64,000 nt of DNA from Ophiocordyceps camponoti-saundersi (nom. inval.) (taxonomy: Eukaryota > Ascomycota > Sordariomycetes > Hypocreales > Ophiocordycipitaceae), in NCBI GenBank assembly GCA_003339415.1, contig PDHQ01000094.1, forward strand, positions 1-64,000. Direction: 5' to 3'. The position numbers and the translations under genes are program-made. Shown one piece after another: positions 25,206 to 37,500 of the stretch (position 1 is the stretch's first letter; each line of letters begins with the position of its first letter). Under the pieces are notes generated by a model. It was not told the DNA's origin. It did no database searches and was given only the letters and a program-made list of their open reading frames with translations.

Positions 25206-25335
25206 TTCCCTGCTCTACCGATTTGTTTATTTTTATACCCCCCGCTCTCTGAAATGCACGTTATTGATGCGGGAATGGTGTCTTGTTATTCTTTCCTTCC
25301 CCCCCCCCCCCCCCCGATTAGATCGATCTTCTTCC
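25206..25335. repeat. Right copy of imperfect duplication beside N gap
   Basis: Second copy of the block at 25012-25135, starting at the first base after the gap. Differences are mostly single substitutions clustered near homopolymers, as expected if this is a noisy read end of the same locus. Confidence 0.8.
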
Positions 25336-26214
25336 CGCATACTTTGTGTATACGGGGTGTATATCATATCTATGCGTAGGTATGTATGCATGTACGCGTG
25401 GTGTGACGCCCAGATGGTCGAGTTCAAATGGCTAAGGTAGTCCTCAGCAAACCTCTCCCCCTTTTAGGGCAACCGGTGAACCCATCTTCAGCAGCCTTGA
25501 CGTGGTCTCTGTTCGGTGTGCCGGTATGACCACCCATGTGCATGGTGGCGTCTCGTCGGGGAGCATTAGACCTGAGCGGTTTGATGAAAAGGAGAGGGGG
25601 AGAGACTCCCTGTAGATGCAGTATATACGACCTCGTTTCCCCATCCCCCTAATTCTGGAGCATTGGTTCATCCATGTCCATCAAGGCTTTTGAATGTTTC
25701 TAACCCCCCCCCCCTGACATGTCAACAGCTAGCCACCGATTCATGCCTGTAGTCGACGTGGCTATCCTTGGCCGTGGCCATAACTCTCCCGATCGAGATA
25801 TCATGGCATCTAGTCATGTGTACATGTATGTCTTGTTATGAAATGGATGGACGTGTGAATATGATGCAGGAGGCGAGATGAAGAGTCGACCATCTTCTCT
25901 CTGATAAAAGCATCCATCATCTTCACACTCCGTAGAGACAAGAGTAAGCCGACTTACGTGGATGTCCATACACTGAAGCAGATCGGTCAAGGGCCCCTGT
26001 CAAAGATGCTCGACAGCTGCTACGTCAACCTCCCTGACGACCTTGACCAGGGTTCCCTCGCAACGGAGCATGCAACTTATCATTCCATCGCCGTCTATTC
26101 TAATCTTCTCTCCGCTCTTCCCCCCTCACTTTGTTTCTCGCTTATCCCTCACCCCCGTCCATCATAATCAATATCCAGGTTGCCGACTCATACAGCCGCT
26201 GGGGAAAAGAAACC

Positions 26215-28053
26215 ATGATCCAGGAGCAAACGGTCAGACATGGCCCACCCCGGCATCTCTTGTCGTCAGCGGGTATCCAATCCATGACCGCCGGCGCCAC
26301 CCCAGCTCCAGATTTATGTCAGTCTCTTTCGAGCTCTCCGGAAGCTCTCGGCCGCTCGCTGGTGAAGAGCGGTTCAAATGACGCTTCTAGCAGCCTCAGT
26401 ATCCGTCCCGGACGCTGGCCCCGGGTCAAGAGGTGCAGCAGGCTTTCCGCTTCGAGTCGATCTAAGCCGGCCGAAGTTGACGATGCCGATGACTGGACAC
26501 AGGTCAAGGATCCCAAGGAGAAGAAGAAGATTCAGAACAGGGTGGCTCAGAGATCGTATCGTGAGGCTTGACCCCTTTTTTCCCTTTTCCCCCTGAACTA
26601 TCTCGTCCCTTCCCCATGTGCTCTCAATCTGGCCCCCCCTGACAGCATAGCTGACAAGGCGCAGGTCAACGGATGAAATCAAAGGTCAGCAACCTCGAAG
26701 CTACAGTGGCGCATTATCAACGCCTTGCCCCCGCCTCGTCGCTCGGAGACGGGTCCGTCAATACCATCTGTCAGCCCAATACGGGCTCGTCCGGTGACCC
26801 CTTCTTGTCAGAGACGTCGCCCCTGAGTTACCGTGTTCTGCCGTCCGGAGCTCCTCCTCCTGCTGAGGGAGTCTCGGACTCGAGCGTCTCCTCGGCCGGC
26901 GTTCTCGACTCTCAGCCCTTTGCCCTGCCGGACCGTCTCTCCGTCAACAAGGAGGGTCCGCTTAGTGAACTGCGTGACTTGACCGTCTACCATTTCCAAC
27001 TGCAGATACAGGCTATCCATCGTCTCATCAGCGAAGCCCCTGCCCGGAACTCTCACCATCCTTCTTCTTCTTCCTCTTCCACCTCTTCTTCTTCTTCTCC
27101 TCCCCCTCCTCGTCCTTCTCCCTGTCTTCCCACTCTTCTTCCTCCTCTAAAGACTGGCTGCATAGGCTCAAGTAGGTCTCCTCTACATGATACTCGATGT
27201 GTTGCCTTGGCTTAAGCGACGAGAGTAGACAATAATAACGTCAACGCCGTCGACCGCCTTTCCTGCGGCTCCATCGACTTCTTCCTGGACGATGCATCCA
27301 ACGGTCACTGGGACCAAGAGTGTCCCTCAGACAACTCTCTGGTCTTCCCTTCATCACATATGGTGTCGGTGACGAATTCCGAGCCGACATCAATGGCCAT
27401 ACCATCAGATGCCTTGCTAGAGACACGAATTCAAGCTGTCATAAAGCATGCTGAAACTGCCGGTTTCGACACTTTTGACCAACTAGTAGTGGCCTACTAC
27501 GGCAGGCCTACAGGCACCACGACCACGGCCCCTCCCGTGAATGGACGGCCACAGGTCCGCAACAGGCGTCTTACCAACGTCATGTCCCAGCTCGTACAGA
27601 TGGCAAATTGCTGGACGCCATGGGAGCGAAGCGACTTTCACCAAGACATGGTCAAGACGATGGAATCGGTCCTCAAGTCCGAGTTCACGGCCGTTCGCGA
27701 CACCCTTCACTCTCAACTTCAGCCGCTGGTTGAAGCAGTGGACGACTCCCGCCACAACCCCGAAGCTCTAGTCAGCATGAAGAGAACTCTGCAGACGGCA
27801 GTGAGTCGCGAATGCAAGGAAAACTCGGAGAGAACAGATGAACTGATCATGTCTTTTTTTGCCCATCTTCAAGCTCCCCATCTCATGGGAACTCATCACT
27901 TCCCTGACGAACGAACCCGCACTCATGTGGCAGCCGTCTCGCTCTAACACGGCCATGGCTATCATCATCATGTTGCAGTTACCAGGCTACGTTTCCACCC
28001 ATCAACTTATTCGACTGGTCGCCACCTGCTTGGATAACAATGGCGGCTTCTGA
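26215..28053 (+). CDS. bZIP transcription factor with DUF3425 domain
   Basis: Predicted nuclear regulator of the filamentous-fungal bZIP-DUF3425 type. Model: join(26215..26560, 26665..27171, 27229..27800, 27874..28053), 534 aa. The basic region is DPKEKKKIQNRVAQRSYRQRMK; its last residues are created by splicing intron 1 (gtgagg to gcgcag, 104 nt, C+GT gives Arg). A short zipper follows (VSNLEATVAHYQRL). The C-terminal half matches DUF3425: LTNVMSQLVQMANCWTPWER in the middle, then LPISWELITSLTNEPALMW and MLQLPGYVSTHQLIR. Intron 3 (gtgagt to ttcaag, 73 nt) is needed to reach that last block. Intron 2 (gtaggt to gagtag, 57 nt) is less certain because a Ser/Pro run encoded by a CTT/CCT repeat precedes it. 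The ATG at 26215 is the first in frame; 26284 is an alternative. No target genes can be inferred. Confidence 0.78.
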
Positions 28054-29945
28054 ACAATGCTCTTCAAGGTCAATCAGAAAGATGTGTGTGTTAGTCACAG
28101 GGACAACCCCTATCGCGTCTGTGACGAGCGGGGGTTTGAGGGACGGGTGGGGGGGGGAAAGAAGGGGGGGGGGAGGATATCAGACTGGCTCACGGGCCGC
28201 CACGGTTATTGAGGGTTCGATCATTGGCCTCATCTGTTTTCTTGCCAAGGTCCTATTACATGTTTAATGCAAGTCAAGCATCGTCAGGCTTCTGTATCTG
28301 AAAGCTTCGAGCTCTATAAACACAGGTGAAGCGCTTGCCTGGGCTCGGACCGATATCAGCAATGGGAGAAAGGACGTGACGATGCATGTATCAAGTCCTA
28401 AACTGCCGGGGACGAGCTCATTATTAGGGGAAGGTTTTCTTTTTCCCTTCTTGGAAGCTCACCTTGGCTTCTGAAGACTGAGAGGGCATTTTCTGTGTAT
28501 GCATGTAGTAGCATAAGAGCTGCTTGCGGCGTTGTTGAAGGCATTTACTACTGCTCTCTGTGCATTCGGTTTCCCCTCACCCCCTTTTTATGAGACTGAT
28601 TCGTCCCGTCGCTCAGCAACATGATCCATCCTGCCGTACAAACTTGGGGGGGGCTCGGTTCAGATTACGCGTTGCTGTAGCTGTATATAGTTGCATTTGA
28701 GCGACGAACCTATTCACATGGACAGCACAGCCCCCTAGAACAGCCCATAACGCTCAAGTCGAGAACGAAACACGACGTAAGCTTTGCTTCAGCTCGGACG
28801 AAACCGCCTCGAATTATCAGTTGATTCCTACGAATGTCATCTTCTCCCAACTGCCGTTGACTCGTTACCCGTCGGGGCGAAACCTATGGGAGCGGCCCGA
28901 CTGCTGTAGTTTTGCTTGAGTAGTTTTTCCAACAATCTATACTCAGAAAGAGTTAGTTTTTACCTTGATTTATATATCTCTTGTACGTTACTAAACATAT
29001 GTAAACTGATTCTTTACATGGTGTCTTCGGCTCAAGACTTCAGACGGCGCGAACCTAAGCAACTAACCAGTTCTCTTCAAAGCTATGAGGCAAATAGATG
29101 GTCAACATCTATGATAATCACCTGAAACTCTGCAGGGTTCATGAAAGCGGATGAGAGTCCATCGTTGAGGCTTTTCACTGTCAACTTGCAATCTCTGTAC
29201 GACTATGCATCACCATCCTCGTCTGATCAAAGCTTCAGCCGAAGATTCATTCATCCTTCCAAGAATAGATAAGCTATCAGCTGCGTTTACCTTTGTCGGA
29301 TGGTTTTACCTCCGTGCCAACAAGTCGAGTAGGGGAGAAACTAGGGGAGGGAGCAAGCAAAGGGCAAGACGGCAGGCCAAAGCTCCGCTTCAGAACGAAC
29401 AAACTGGTCTGATCTTGCCCTTCTGGCCTTGATCAGAAGATAGGGGGGGGAGGGGAGGTTACCCAGCATATGGGTTGCGCGGCCAATGAGGCTCTGTTGT
29501 CTCAGAACCTATCCTCAATCATGGATATACAAGTCGCCGTGACGTTCAAGGTCTCGATTCCCGCCGCCCTCTGAAGGCTGAAACGGCTCAGCTCGGGGTT
29601 CTTGCGCTTTGATCCCCTTTGCTTCGCAACAGCTGCTCCGTACAAGCTATGACAGGCCGGGGAGTCTATTGGTGCTGGAAGAGGAATACACGTAGTAGAT
29701 AAACAATTGGCGCAAGAGAGAAAGAAAGGGGGGGGAGTATCCATATATCAGTCTTGGGATATAAGACGGTCAAGACCCCGGCCTCGATCTGGTCTTGCAC
29801 CGACTCTCATTCTGATCTCGGACTATCATTCTTCTGTCAACTCAACCTTTCTCTTATAATTCTCGGCCAGGAGTCGTTCTGAACTTCCCTTTCACATCTA
29901 TCTACAGTCTCTCTATTACTTGTATTCACTAAAATATCAGCAATC
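28054..29945. other. Non-coding interval upstream of the BAS2-like gene
   Basis: About 1.9 kb with G runs near 28150-28175 and 29444-29455 and no supported gene. The last ~130 bases (pyrimidine-rich, ending in a CAATC-ATG context) look like the leader of the secreted-protein gene at 29946. Confidence 0.6.
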
Positions 29946-30502
29946 ATGGTTCGCATCGCTTTCGCCACCATCTTGGCCGGTAGGTTTTCTTCCCATGAGA
30001 AGACAAAAGAACAAACAGGACAACTAACAGCATGCCGTACCCAGTTCTCGCCACCTCAGTTGCCGCTGGACGAGGCGGCGCACAAGCACAAGCCACCCAG
30101 GGAGTTGGCGGAGGCAACAACGGCGGAAGCCGTAACAACGGCGGCGGCAACAACGGGCTTCAGAACGGAGCCGGAGGCAACAACAACGGCGGCGCCAACA
30201 ACGGCGGAGGAGGAGCGGGCGGCAACCAGCCCAACAACGGCGGCGGCGCCGGAAGCGCAAACATCGGCAACGGTCAAGGCAAGCAGTTCATCACGGGCGG
30301 ATGCGCGTCCAAGGCAGACTGCGCCTCTCAGTGCTGCGCCGCCAGGAACGGTGGCCTGGAATGTGCTGCCCCTGGAGCGTTGGGCGTCCAGTTGGGCGAT
30401 CCCAAGTGCGATCAGTCGTCTAATGGTGCCGGTGCTGGCGGTGGTGCCGATGCCGGTGCCGGTGGTGCCTCGGGAGGCAATGCTCGGAGGTTGAGGGTTT
30501 GA
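29946..30502 (+). CDS. BAS2-like small cysteine-rich secreted protein
   Basis: Model: join(29946..29979, 30045..30502), 163 aa. The intron (gtaggt to acccag, 65 nt) splits the signal peptide and splicing restores MVRIAFATILAVLATSVAA. Residues ~25-85 are an Asn/Gly-rich low-complexity segment built from GGNN-type units. The C-terminal part carries the cysteine-rich block QFITGGCASKADCASQCC, then LECAAPG and GDPKCDQ. This resembles the family of biotrophy-associated secreted protein 2 of Magnaporthe and relatives in many Sordariomycetes (family recognition, not a search). The final Gly/Ala-rich tail is disordered. No enzyme motif is present. Role as an effector or cell-wall protein is inference; many relatives lack any proven function. 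Confidence 0.72.
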
Positions 30503-31582
30503 GCTGGGCGAAGAAGACTGAACATTCGCTTAATGATTGATGGATTTTCATAAGTTACGAAATGCTTTACACACATCACTATAACTTCGTCTTTGTTGTT
30601 GTTGTTGTTGTTGTTATCGTCTTGCTTCTCTCTCTGTGTATATCAAAAAAAAAATAACAAACCTGCTGAAGTTCTGGTCTTTCGCACGTCTTCAACAGCA
30701 TGGATTCAGACTACAACGCAATGACTCCTTGACGACAGATTCAGCATCGTAATCTCGGCAGCCGGTTTCAACATTCCAAGTCTCCAGACTGTCACCAAGG
30801 TAGGGTTGGAGGGTCTCTGATGTAGCTTCTGCTCTAACTCGCCGTAATAGTCTCGAGGGTATGGCTGAAAGGGGGGGGGGGGGGATAAAGGGGGACGGTA
30901 TCGCCTCCTGCTACGTTATCTGTCGCGACTGTGAACGGACACGGGGAATAGGGGGAGAAGGCCAAAGTTTGTTTATACAAACTCTACTGAAGATAAATCA
31001 ACTTACGAAGATTATATAACGACTCATTTCGATTGAACCATCTGGTAAGCCATCAAGGCAGGGCAGACAGACCTCTTTCAGGATGTTGGCCAGAGTCTAC
31101 AGCTTAGGAAAGGTGATGACTGGACATGACCAGTCTCAGTTTACATCCTCCAAATCGGAGGGCGATTTACCGTTTACACGACAGAACCTAGGCAAGGAGG
31201 TTCGACTTGTCCATCGCGCTCACCTTTGTATGTATGTGCTCGATCTGTCCAAGTATGCAAGTTTGGTATCAACTACCTAGACACTTGCCTCTGATCGTGA
31301 ACCAAACAACAGGTTTATCGCAGGCAACATCATTCATCTATGTATGTATAATAACCAACTTTGGGGCTGATATGTCCTTGCGCCCGCTTCCACCTCACAT
31401 GATAGCTCCAGCTGAAAACCGAGGTCCAAGTCCAAGCCGGGAGAAAGGACGATGTCGATAGACTAGGTAGGTACGCCGACGAGGTATGTACATACATGCG
31501 TCTTTCAAGTCAGGCCAAGTGTTCAGGGGTAAAGATGACGAAGCTGCCAAGAAAGAATCCATCCCGTTTGGAACCGATGGCA

Positions 31583-31610
31583 GACGTATGTATGTATGTA
31601 TGTATGTACG
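31583..31610. repeat. GTAT tetranucleotide array
   Basis: Six to seven GTAT units in a row, one of the cluster in this interval. Confidence 0.85.
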
Positions 31611-31811
31611 GCTACCGGCGGAGTTCCTTACCAACCAATCTGGTCAACAGCAGCATCACCACCCCATCAGTCTGTATCCAATAGCCATGTAAAGCGAGTC
31701 CTTCGCTGTCCGCGCGGCCTCCAGCTTGGAGCCGCCTATAACAAGACTCGGGACTGGGAATGGGGCTTCAGCTCCGAGTCGAAACACGTCATCCAGTGTG
31801 GTTTACTTCTG

Positions 31812-31864
31812 TACATACAACATACGTACGTACATACATACATGTCTGCATGCCTGCATATATG
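31812..31864. repeat. CATA/CGTA tetranucleotide array
   Basis: Run of ACATACAACATACGTACG-type units continuing as CATA repeats, then GCATGCCTGCATATATG, giving an imperfect palindrome. Confidence 0.75.
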
Positions 31865-32817
31865 TATAGACAACTACAGATACAGACATCTTGACAGCCA
31901 CTTACATACTTACATAGGACCCCATCCCTTGACTATCGTCAGGCCGCATAATCATCGGTTCATATACATATATCTATGCAAGGCCATTCGGTATCGCAGT
32001 TCCGTCTGCCGCGTCAGCCCGGCCGGAAAGATATGGGGCGCGCCCAGCCGTCTGTCTGCCTGCGCCACGTCGTCGGGGCTTACATACAATGCGTTCTTGG
32101 CCTATACCTATCTATGTAGGTATGCATATATGTACATACATATATATGTATGTAGAGATGGATGATTCTAGCACATCTATGCATCGAGTTGCCTCCACTT
32201 TCCAAAGAGTGCCCAGAGAAATCGCACATCATCGTACACACATTATATATATACATATGTATATGTATGCACACGCGTTCGTTCATCCCAGCTCTTGCGG
32301 ATCCCCCTATACCTTGCAAAGCTACATACAACATACATACATGTGTTGTATGTATATATTTCGGGCTTTAAGTGGGATAGGCTTTATAACATCATCGTCA
32401 TGCCTTGGTATTCCGCCGTGCATTAACAGGCTTGTCTCTTTTCCCTATGGGCTTTCGTTACGTTGCCCTCCTTACATATGTACATACTGTACATACATCG
32501 CACAACACTGCCTACCTACATACATACCTACCTGTTATCGACAATGCAATCTCCAAGGACCCATCAGTGGGCCATGTCAGGACTCAGGATAGTCAGCCTT
32601 TCAGGGAAGAATGGATAACCACAACAGCCTATTACTCCAGCAACTCAGCTATGTACTATAGCAGCCTACCTACATACATACATACATATGTATAGCACTA
32701 TTGGAATCTGCCTCGTCTTCCCGCCATGACTCACGAGTATATATAGAAGACGTCGTCCAATCTTCCTGTTCGCCCTCATCTCAATCCCGCCTCATCCTTC
32801 GCTCACAGGCATCAGTC

Positions 32818-32852
32818 TACATACATACATTGTACATACATACATACATACC
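32818..32852. repeat. CATA tetranucleotide arrays upstream of secreted-protein gene
   Basis: Two CATACATACAT blocks separated by TGTA lie about 90-125 bases upstream of the ATG at 32942, so this member probably falls in the promoter or 5' UTR. Confidence 0.8.
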
Positions 32853-32941
32853 TCCTTCGTTAACAACACTCTCACTCCCACAACTCATCTCCCCAACCAC
32901 AACCCCAAGGGCTCACCAAGAAAAAAAAACAAATCCTCATC

Positions 32942-33349
32942 ATGAAGTCCCTCAGCCTCCTCGTCATCGCCGCCGCCACCATGGCAACCGCGTCCCCCGT
33001 CTCAAGCAACCGCCCGCAGCCGGCGACGGCCATCACCGACCAAGACGTCCTCAACTCGTGCCAGGAATCCAACTTCGAGCCCGACCAGTGCCGCTCCTTC
33101 CACGCCAAGTGCTTCCAACCCGTCCGCGAGGGCAAGACGACGCTCGAGGATTGCAAGGCCGACTTCGAGAAGAAGAGCGAGCCCAAGAAGCTCCTCACCG
33201 ACCAGGACCTCATCGACTCCTGCAAGCAGTCCGACTTCCAAAGGGAACAATGCATCCAGTTCCACGCAAAGTGCTTCAACACCGTCCGCGAGGGCAAGAT
33301 GGAGCTCGAGGATTGCAAGGCCGACTTTGTCAAGGAGACCTCCTCTTAA
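32942..33349 (+). CDS. Small secreted protein with two tandem 4-Cys repeats
   Basis: Single exon of 135 aa. Residues 1-18 are a signal peptide (MKSLSLLVIAAATMATAS). The mature part is two tandem copies with a 54-residue period: residues ~31-78 (ITDQDVLNSC...) and ~85-132 (LTDQDLIDSC...). Each has four cysteines with spacing C-x9-C-x6-C-x13-C (Cys 40, 50, 57, 71 and 94, 104, 111, 125), and both share FHAKCF, VREGK and LEDCKADF. The even, matched cysteines suggest two disulfide-bonded modules. The copies are also very similar at DNA level, pointing to a fairly recent internal duplication. I do not recognise a named family. A secreted effector-like or surface role is inference from size, signal peptide and Cys content. 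Confidence 0.75.
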   Translation: MKSLSLLVIAAATMATASPVSSNRPQPATAITDQDVLNSCQESNFEPDQCRSFHAKCFQPVREGKTTLEDCKADFEKKSEPKKLLTDQDLIDSCKQSDFQREQCIQFHAKCFNTVREGKMELEDCKADFVKETSS

Positions 33350-34509
33350 GTGTTCTCCGTTCCTCAACCTCCCCTTGAGTAAAGGCAGGACTATCATGTA
33401 TTTTTTACTACGCCCGGCCCCCCTCCCCCCTAAACAACGAAAACGAGAAAAAAACAAGTAAGAAGGGCTGTACGATGGATGGGTGGTTGGGGGAACGAAC
33501 AGAAATCTTTTGCTTAGTAGGTAGTTTACACCGTCTTTTCAACCTTCACTCGACTCTCCTTTCAATGATAGACAGATCTCTCTGGCCAATGCATACATAT
33601 ACATATTGAACCAAGTTTCATCACACGCGGAGCAAGCAAGCACTAATGACTACAGCCTCAGCTCAGTCATTAGATGCGAATTTGCCTGTCGCGGGGATAG
33701 GTGGAAATATGCTGTCCTGAGGTCTAACCTCAGTAACTGCTATATGTACAGTTAGTTATCAGCGTAGCCATCAACAATCACCAACGCTTTTTTTATCAAT
33801 GGCTAGACTTTTGTCGATAAACTGTGCTATCAAACAACAGCACATCCCAAAAGCTCACCATCTCAACCGCCGCCAAAAGTTTCCCTCCCACTCTCCCACA
33901 GCCAACGTCTGTCCACCGCGCAGATACAGTCGCGGCTGACACCCCCTACCCCTGAAACATCACTCATCTCCTCTCCATCTCCCGCTCCGTTATTTTTCAA
34001 ACCACGCGACCTCAGTCCTCTCCCTCGTCGACCCCACAATAGATTTGCGTCCTCCAAAAGCGACGCATGTTTTGAAAAAAAAAAGTAGTGTAAGAAAATC
34101 TGAGGAGAGAAGAAGAATAAATCGAGTCAAAGTAGATGCAGACAAGATGCTTTCGGTTTGTATATAGAAAAAAAAACCGGACGCTGGGCAGCAAGGACTC
34201 ACTGCCTGGCCCGTCCAAAATGACCGGCTCAAAGATAGAAGAACGCAGCTGAGCAGCCGACGACGACCGACACGTATACACACTTCACGCTGTCCGTCAG
34301 ATGCCGGATTAATGGATCCAAAAAAAGATTGACAGGATGGCGGCCGAATCCAATCGACGACAAACTCATCCTTGCGCAACTTGACACTGCTTCCATCCCA
34401 AGGGTATCCAAAACAGAAAATAAGATGGGTGTGGGGGAAAAGAAGTGAGTTGAGTTGTGTTCATCGCCTCGTTTTTCGTCGACAAAGGATGAAAAGAATG
34501 GGAATAGCC
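33350..34509. other. Convergent intergenic region
   Basis: About 1.16 kb between the small secreted protein and the end of MSB2. It holds 3' UTRs. Short ORFs on both strands have no supporting features. Confidence 0.55.
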
Positions 34510-37500
34510 TCAGTTCCAGCCCAGCGAGTTTTCGGCGGCAACGGGCGCCGAAATATTGGCCGTTCGCCCCGAGTTGCCCATACCACTGCGTCCGCTGCCG
34601 TGGCTATCTCGTCCTTCGGGGCGATAGCTAAAGTAATCGCGGCTGGGGAGTGCGCCGCCCATCAAAGCCGGACTGGCCCCGCCGGTATATCGCATCTCAG
34701 ACGAGTTCTGACTGTTGGACACGGAACTGGAGCGGCGGTGTGTCTGCTTCTTTCGCTTGTAGCGGCGAGCAATGATGAACATGGCCGCTCCGTACATGAC
34801 GCCCGCGCCCACCACACCGAACGCCACGCCCATGGTTGTCAGTTTTTCCTTCTCTGACTGGTTACCCGGGTTGGGACCGTTCTGGCCGTCCCCACTCGAG
34901 CCTGGAGAACCACCATTCGCGGCGCCCTTGCCGGAGCCCCTTATGATGCAATGCTCGAGGGTGATGTTGTGAAATTTATCCAGGTTGTCCCTCAACTTCA
35001 TGGCGGCCTGAGTATCCGTCGATGTGATGGATTGGCCAGGCGCGAGATTCTTCTCGATAACCTTGCTGAGCTCCGCCGCGTTCGTCGTGTAGATGGGCGA
35101 GTTAGCAAGACCGAGATTCATCTGAAGCTGGCTCACGAAGCCATCGTTGTCAGGGAAGCTTGTATGGGCGAGGAAATTGAATGACTGTGCGGATCCGCCG
35201 CACCGCTCGAGGCTGAAAACCACAACCTTCTCTGCGCTGTCAGATGCGAGGCCCAGTGAGATGAGAGAAGGAAGGAGCCTTGAGATGATGTTATAAGTCG
35301 AGATAGCATCGACCCCATTATTGACCACCATGTTGTTCAGCGCAATCGTGATGTTCCTCGTACCGACTGGGGCCGACGCCGCCGGTTTGCTAGGAGCGAT
35401 GTACTTGGGAAAGCTGGTAGGTTGTGGCTGAGGCGCCTCCGAGGGTAACTGACTGGAGGACGGCAACGTCAAAGGCTCCTGAGACACAGTAGTCGACGAC
35501 GGTTTGTGCTCCGTTGTCTCAGCAGTTGATGACGGATGAACGCTGGTTTTGACCGGCGCCACAGTTGTCGTGGGTTGATGAGAGCTGCCGGTACTGCTTG
35601 AAGAGACTGTGTGCATCGATGAGGACGAGTGAGGGAAACGGTACAGCGACGTTTTGGATGGCGCCTCGGTCGAGTTCCCGGCAGAAGTCGTCAGCAACGG
35701 CTCAGTAGTGACTTGTCCGGTGGACGAAGTGGTCGACTCCGAGGCGCTAGTGGTGGTGGCGTTGACAGCCGGTGGCGTGGATAGACGCGTCGAGCCCATT
35801 GAACTCGTGGAATTTGTGACGGGTGCGATGGTGGGCAGCTCGCTGCTGTCTGTTGTCTCGGTGTTGACGGAGGTCTTTACGCTAGAGGGGCTCGTCGCCG
35901 AGACCACGGCATCGGTACTAATGCTGGAGCTGGAGCTGGAGCTGGTATTGGTAATGGTGGCATTTGAGATATCGGTGGGATGCGAAAGTCGCTGACTGGT
36001 AGGCGTCGGTAGTACCGCAACCGATGTGTTGTTTGGTAAGCTGGACAAAGGCTGCGAGGACAAAGTAGTCGAGGCCGGTGTGAGTACGGAGCTCAGGAGC
36101 GGCACAAGTTTGTCAGATGTAGTTTGCGTTGCCGTCTCCATCGACGTGTAACCAGAGGAGTTTCGAGAGATAAAAGTTTCCGGGGCAATGTCCTTGGCAG
36201 AAGAAGTGACGAGGGAAGTGAGGCCTGTGGTGATGTTGGCGGTCGGTGTCATCCCGGTTGGCGAGACGAGCACTGGCGGCGACAATGTTGGGTCCGTTGG
36301 CAGGCCAGTCGATTCCGAAGATGAGTCTGTCGAGAGCACAGTCGGGTCTGGTAAGGAGCCTGTCGAAAGCACCGCCGGGCGTGCGATGGAACCCGTGGAA
36401 GCCACCGTGGAGTTTGCGGGGCCAGGCAGGAGACTGTTGACCACGGGCACAAGAGAAGTCACTATGTCGGCCTTGGATGTTACGACCGGAAGAATGCCAC
36501 CAGTTGATGCCTCGCCAGACTCAGAGTCAGAACGGGATGTTGGCGAAGGAAGGAGGCCATCATTGGACGAAACTTCGGCGGATTCAGGAAGTTCAGCCGT
36601 CTGACTGGGGATGGTGGCAGTCTGGGTGGAATTCAAAACAACGGCCTCGGTCGACGAAGCTGGGGCCGGAGTGGTATAAACACCAGTACCACCAGGGCGC
36701 GAGAAGACGTCGCGATTGCTCGGGATCGGGACCAGACGGCTACCGACGACATCGGTGGAAGCAGACGAATTTGCACTCTCGACGGAAGTTGAAACGCCGG
36801 CCTCGGTCGACGAAGCCGGTGTTGAGGTGGTGTAAGCACCAGTGCCGCCGGGACGCGAGAAGACATCTTGAGTGCTCGGGATCGGGACCAAGCGGCTGCC
36901 ATCGGCGTCGGTGGAAACAGGCAACTTTGTAGACCCGACGGAAGTTGAAACGCCAGCTTCGGTCGACGAACTCCGGGTTGGAGTGGCACTAAGACCAGTA
37001 CCATCGGGGCGCGAGAAGATGTCGCCATTGCTCGGGATCGGGATAAGATTGCTTCCATCGACATCGCTGGGAGCAGACGACTTTGCCCGACTGGTCGGAA
37101 CAGGGATGACACCGCTACTTTTGACGTTCACGGGGGCAGACGAAGCGGTCGTCGCAGTCGAATCCGACGAGAGGCTGGTCACGAGAGCGCCCACGGGGCC
37201 CAGAAGGTCGTCTTTGGTGCTGGAGGGGACGGCAGGCGGCTCATCAGGCCGCGACGAGGTGCCGTTGACCGGCAGGGTCGGAGTCGCACTGCCGGAGTCG
37301 GTGCGAGACAGCTTAGTTCCCTTATCCGTGTCATGCGATTCAACCACCTTTTCCTTGTATGTGATGGACGGCTCAGGCCCTTGGCTGGGGGTTGGCGTGC
37401 GTGAACTAGGAGGGTCCTCTTGGGACCTCGACTTGAGGGTGGTAGATGGCGTGACAATGCCATTGATATCAATCACGATACTGGTGTCGGACGGCAGGTC

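Larger units (their letters stand above)
23297..26214. other. Long non-coding interval with assembly gap
   Basis: About 2.9 kb between HIS2 and the bZIP gene. It includes the HIS2 promoter, with CACGTG-like sites near 23405-23430, and the gap at 25196-25205 with its flanking duplicate. The bZIP leader also lies here. ORFs here lack family features and none is supported as a gene. Confidence 0.6.
30503..32941. other. Repeat-rich non-coding interval
   Basis: About 2.4 kb between two secreted-protein genes. It contains a TTG run near 30593-30617 and at least eight TACA/TGTA arrays between 31.2 and 32.9 kb. ORFs through it encode repetitive Tyr/Ile/His/Thr peptides and are artefacts of the arrays. 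The last ~90 bases are the leader of the gene at 32942. Confidence 0.65.

Noticed and set aside
27841..27880. Apparent frameshift at a T homopolymer in the bZIP gene
   Set aside because: A standard 73-nt intron (gtgagt to ttcaag) explains the frame change and joins conserved DUF3425 blocks; no sequence error is needed.
31200..32700. Many overlapping ORFs of 60-190 codons rich in Tyr, Ile, His and Thr
   Set aside because: All arise from TACA/TGTA arrays read in different frames; no start context, domains or introns support them.
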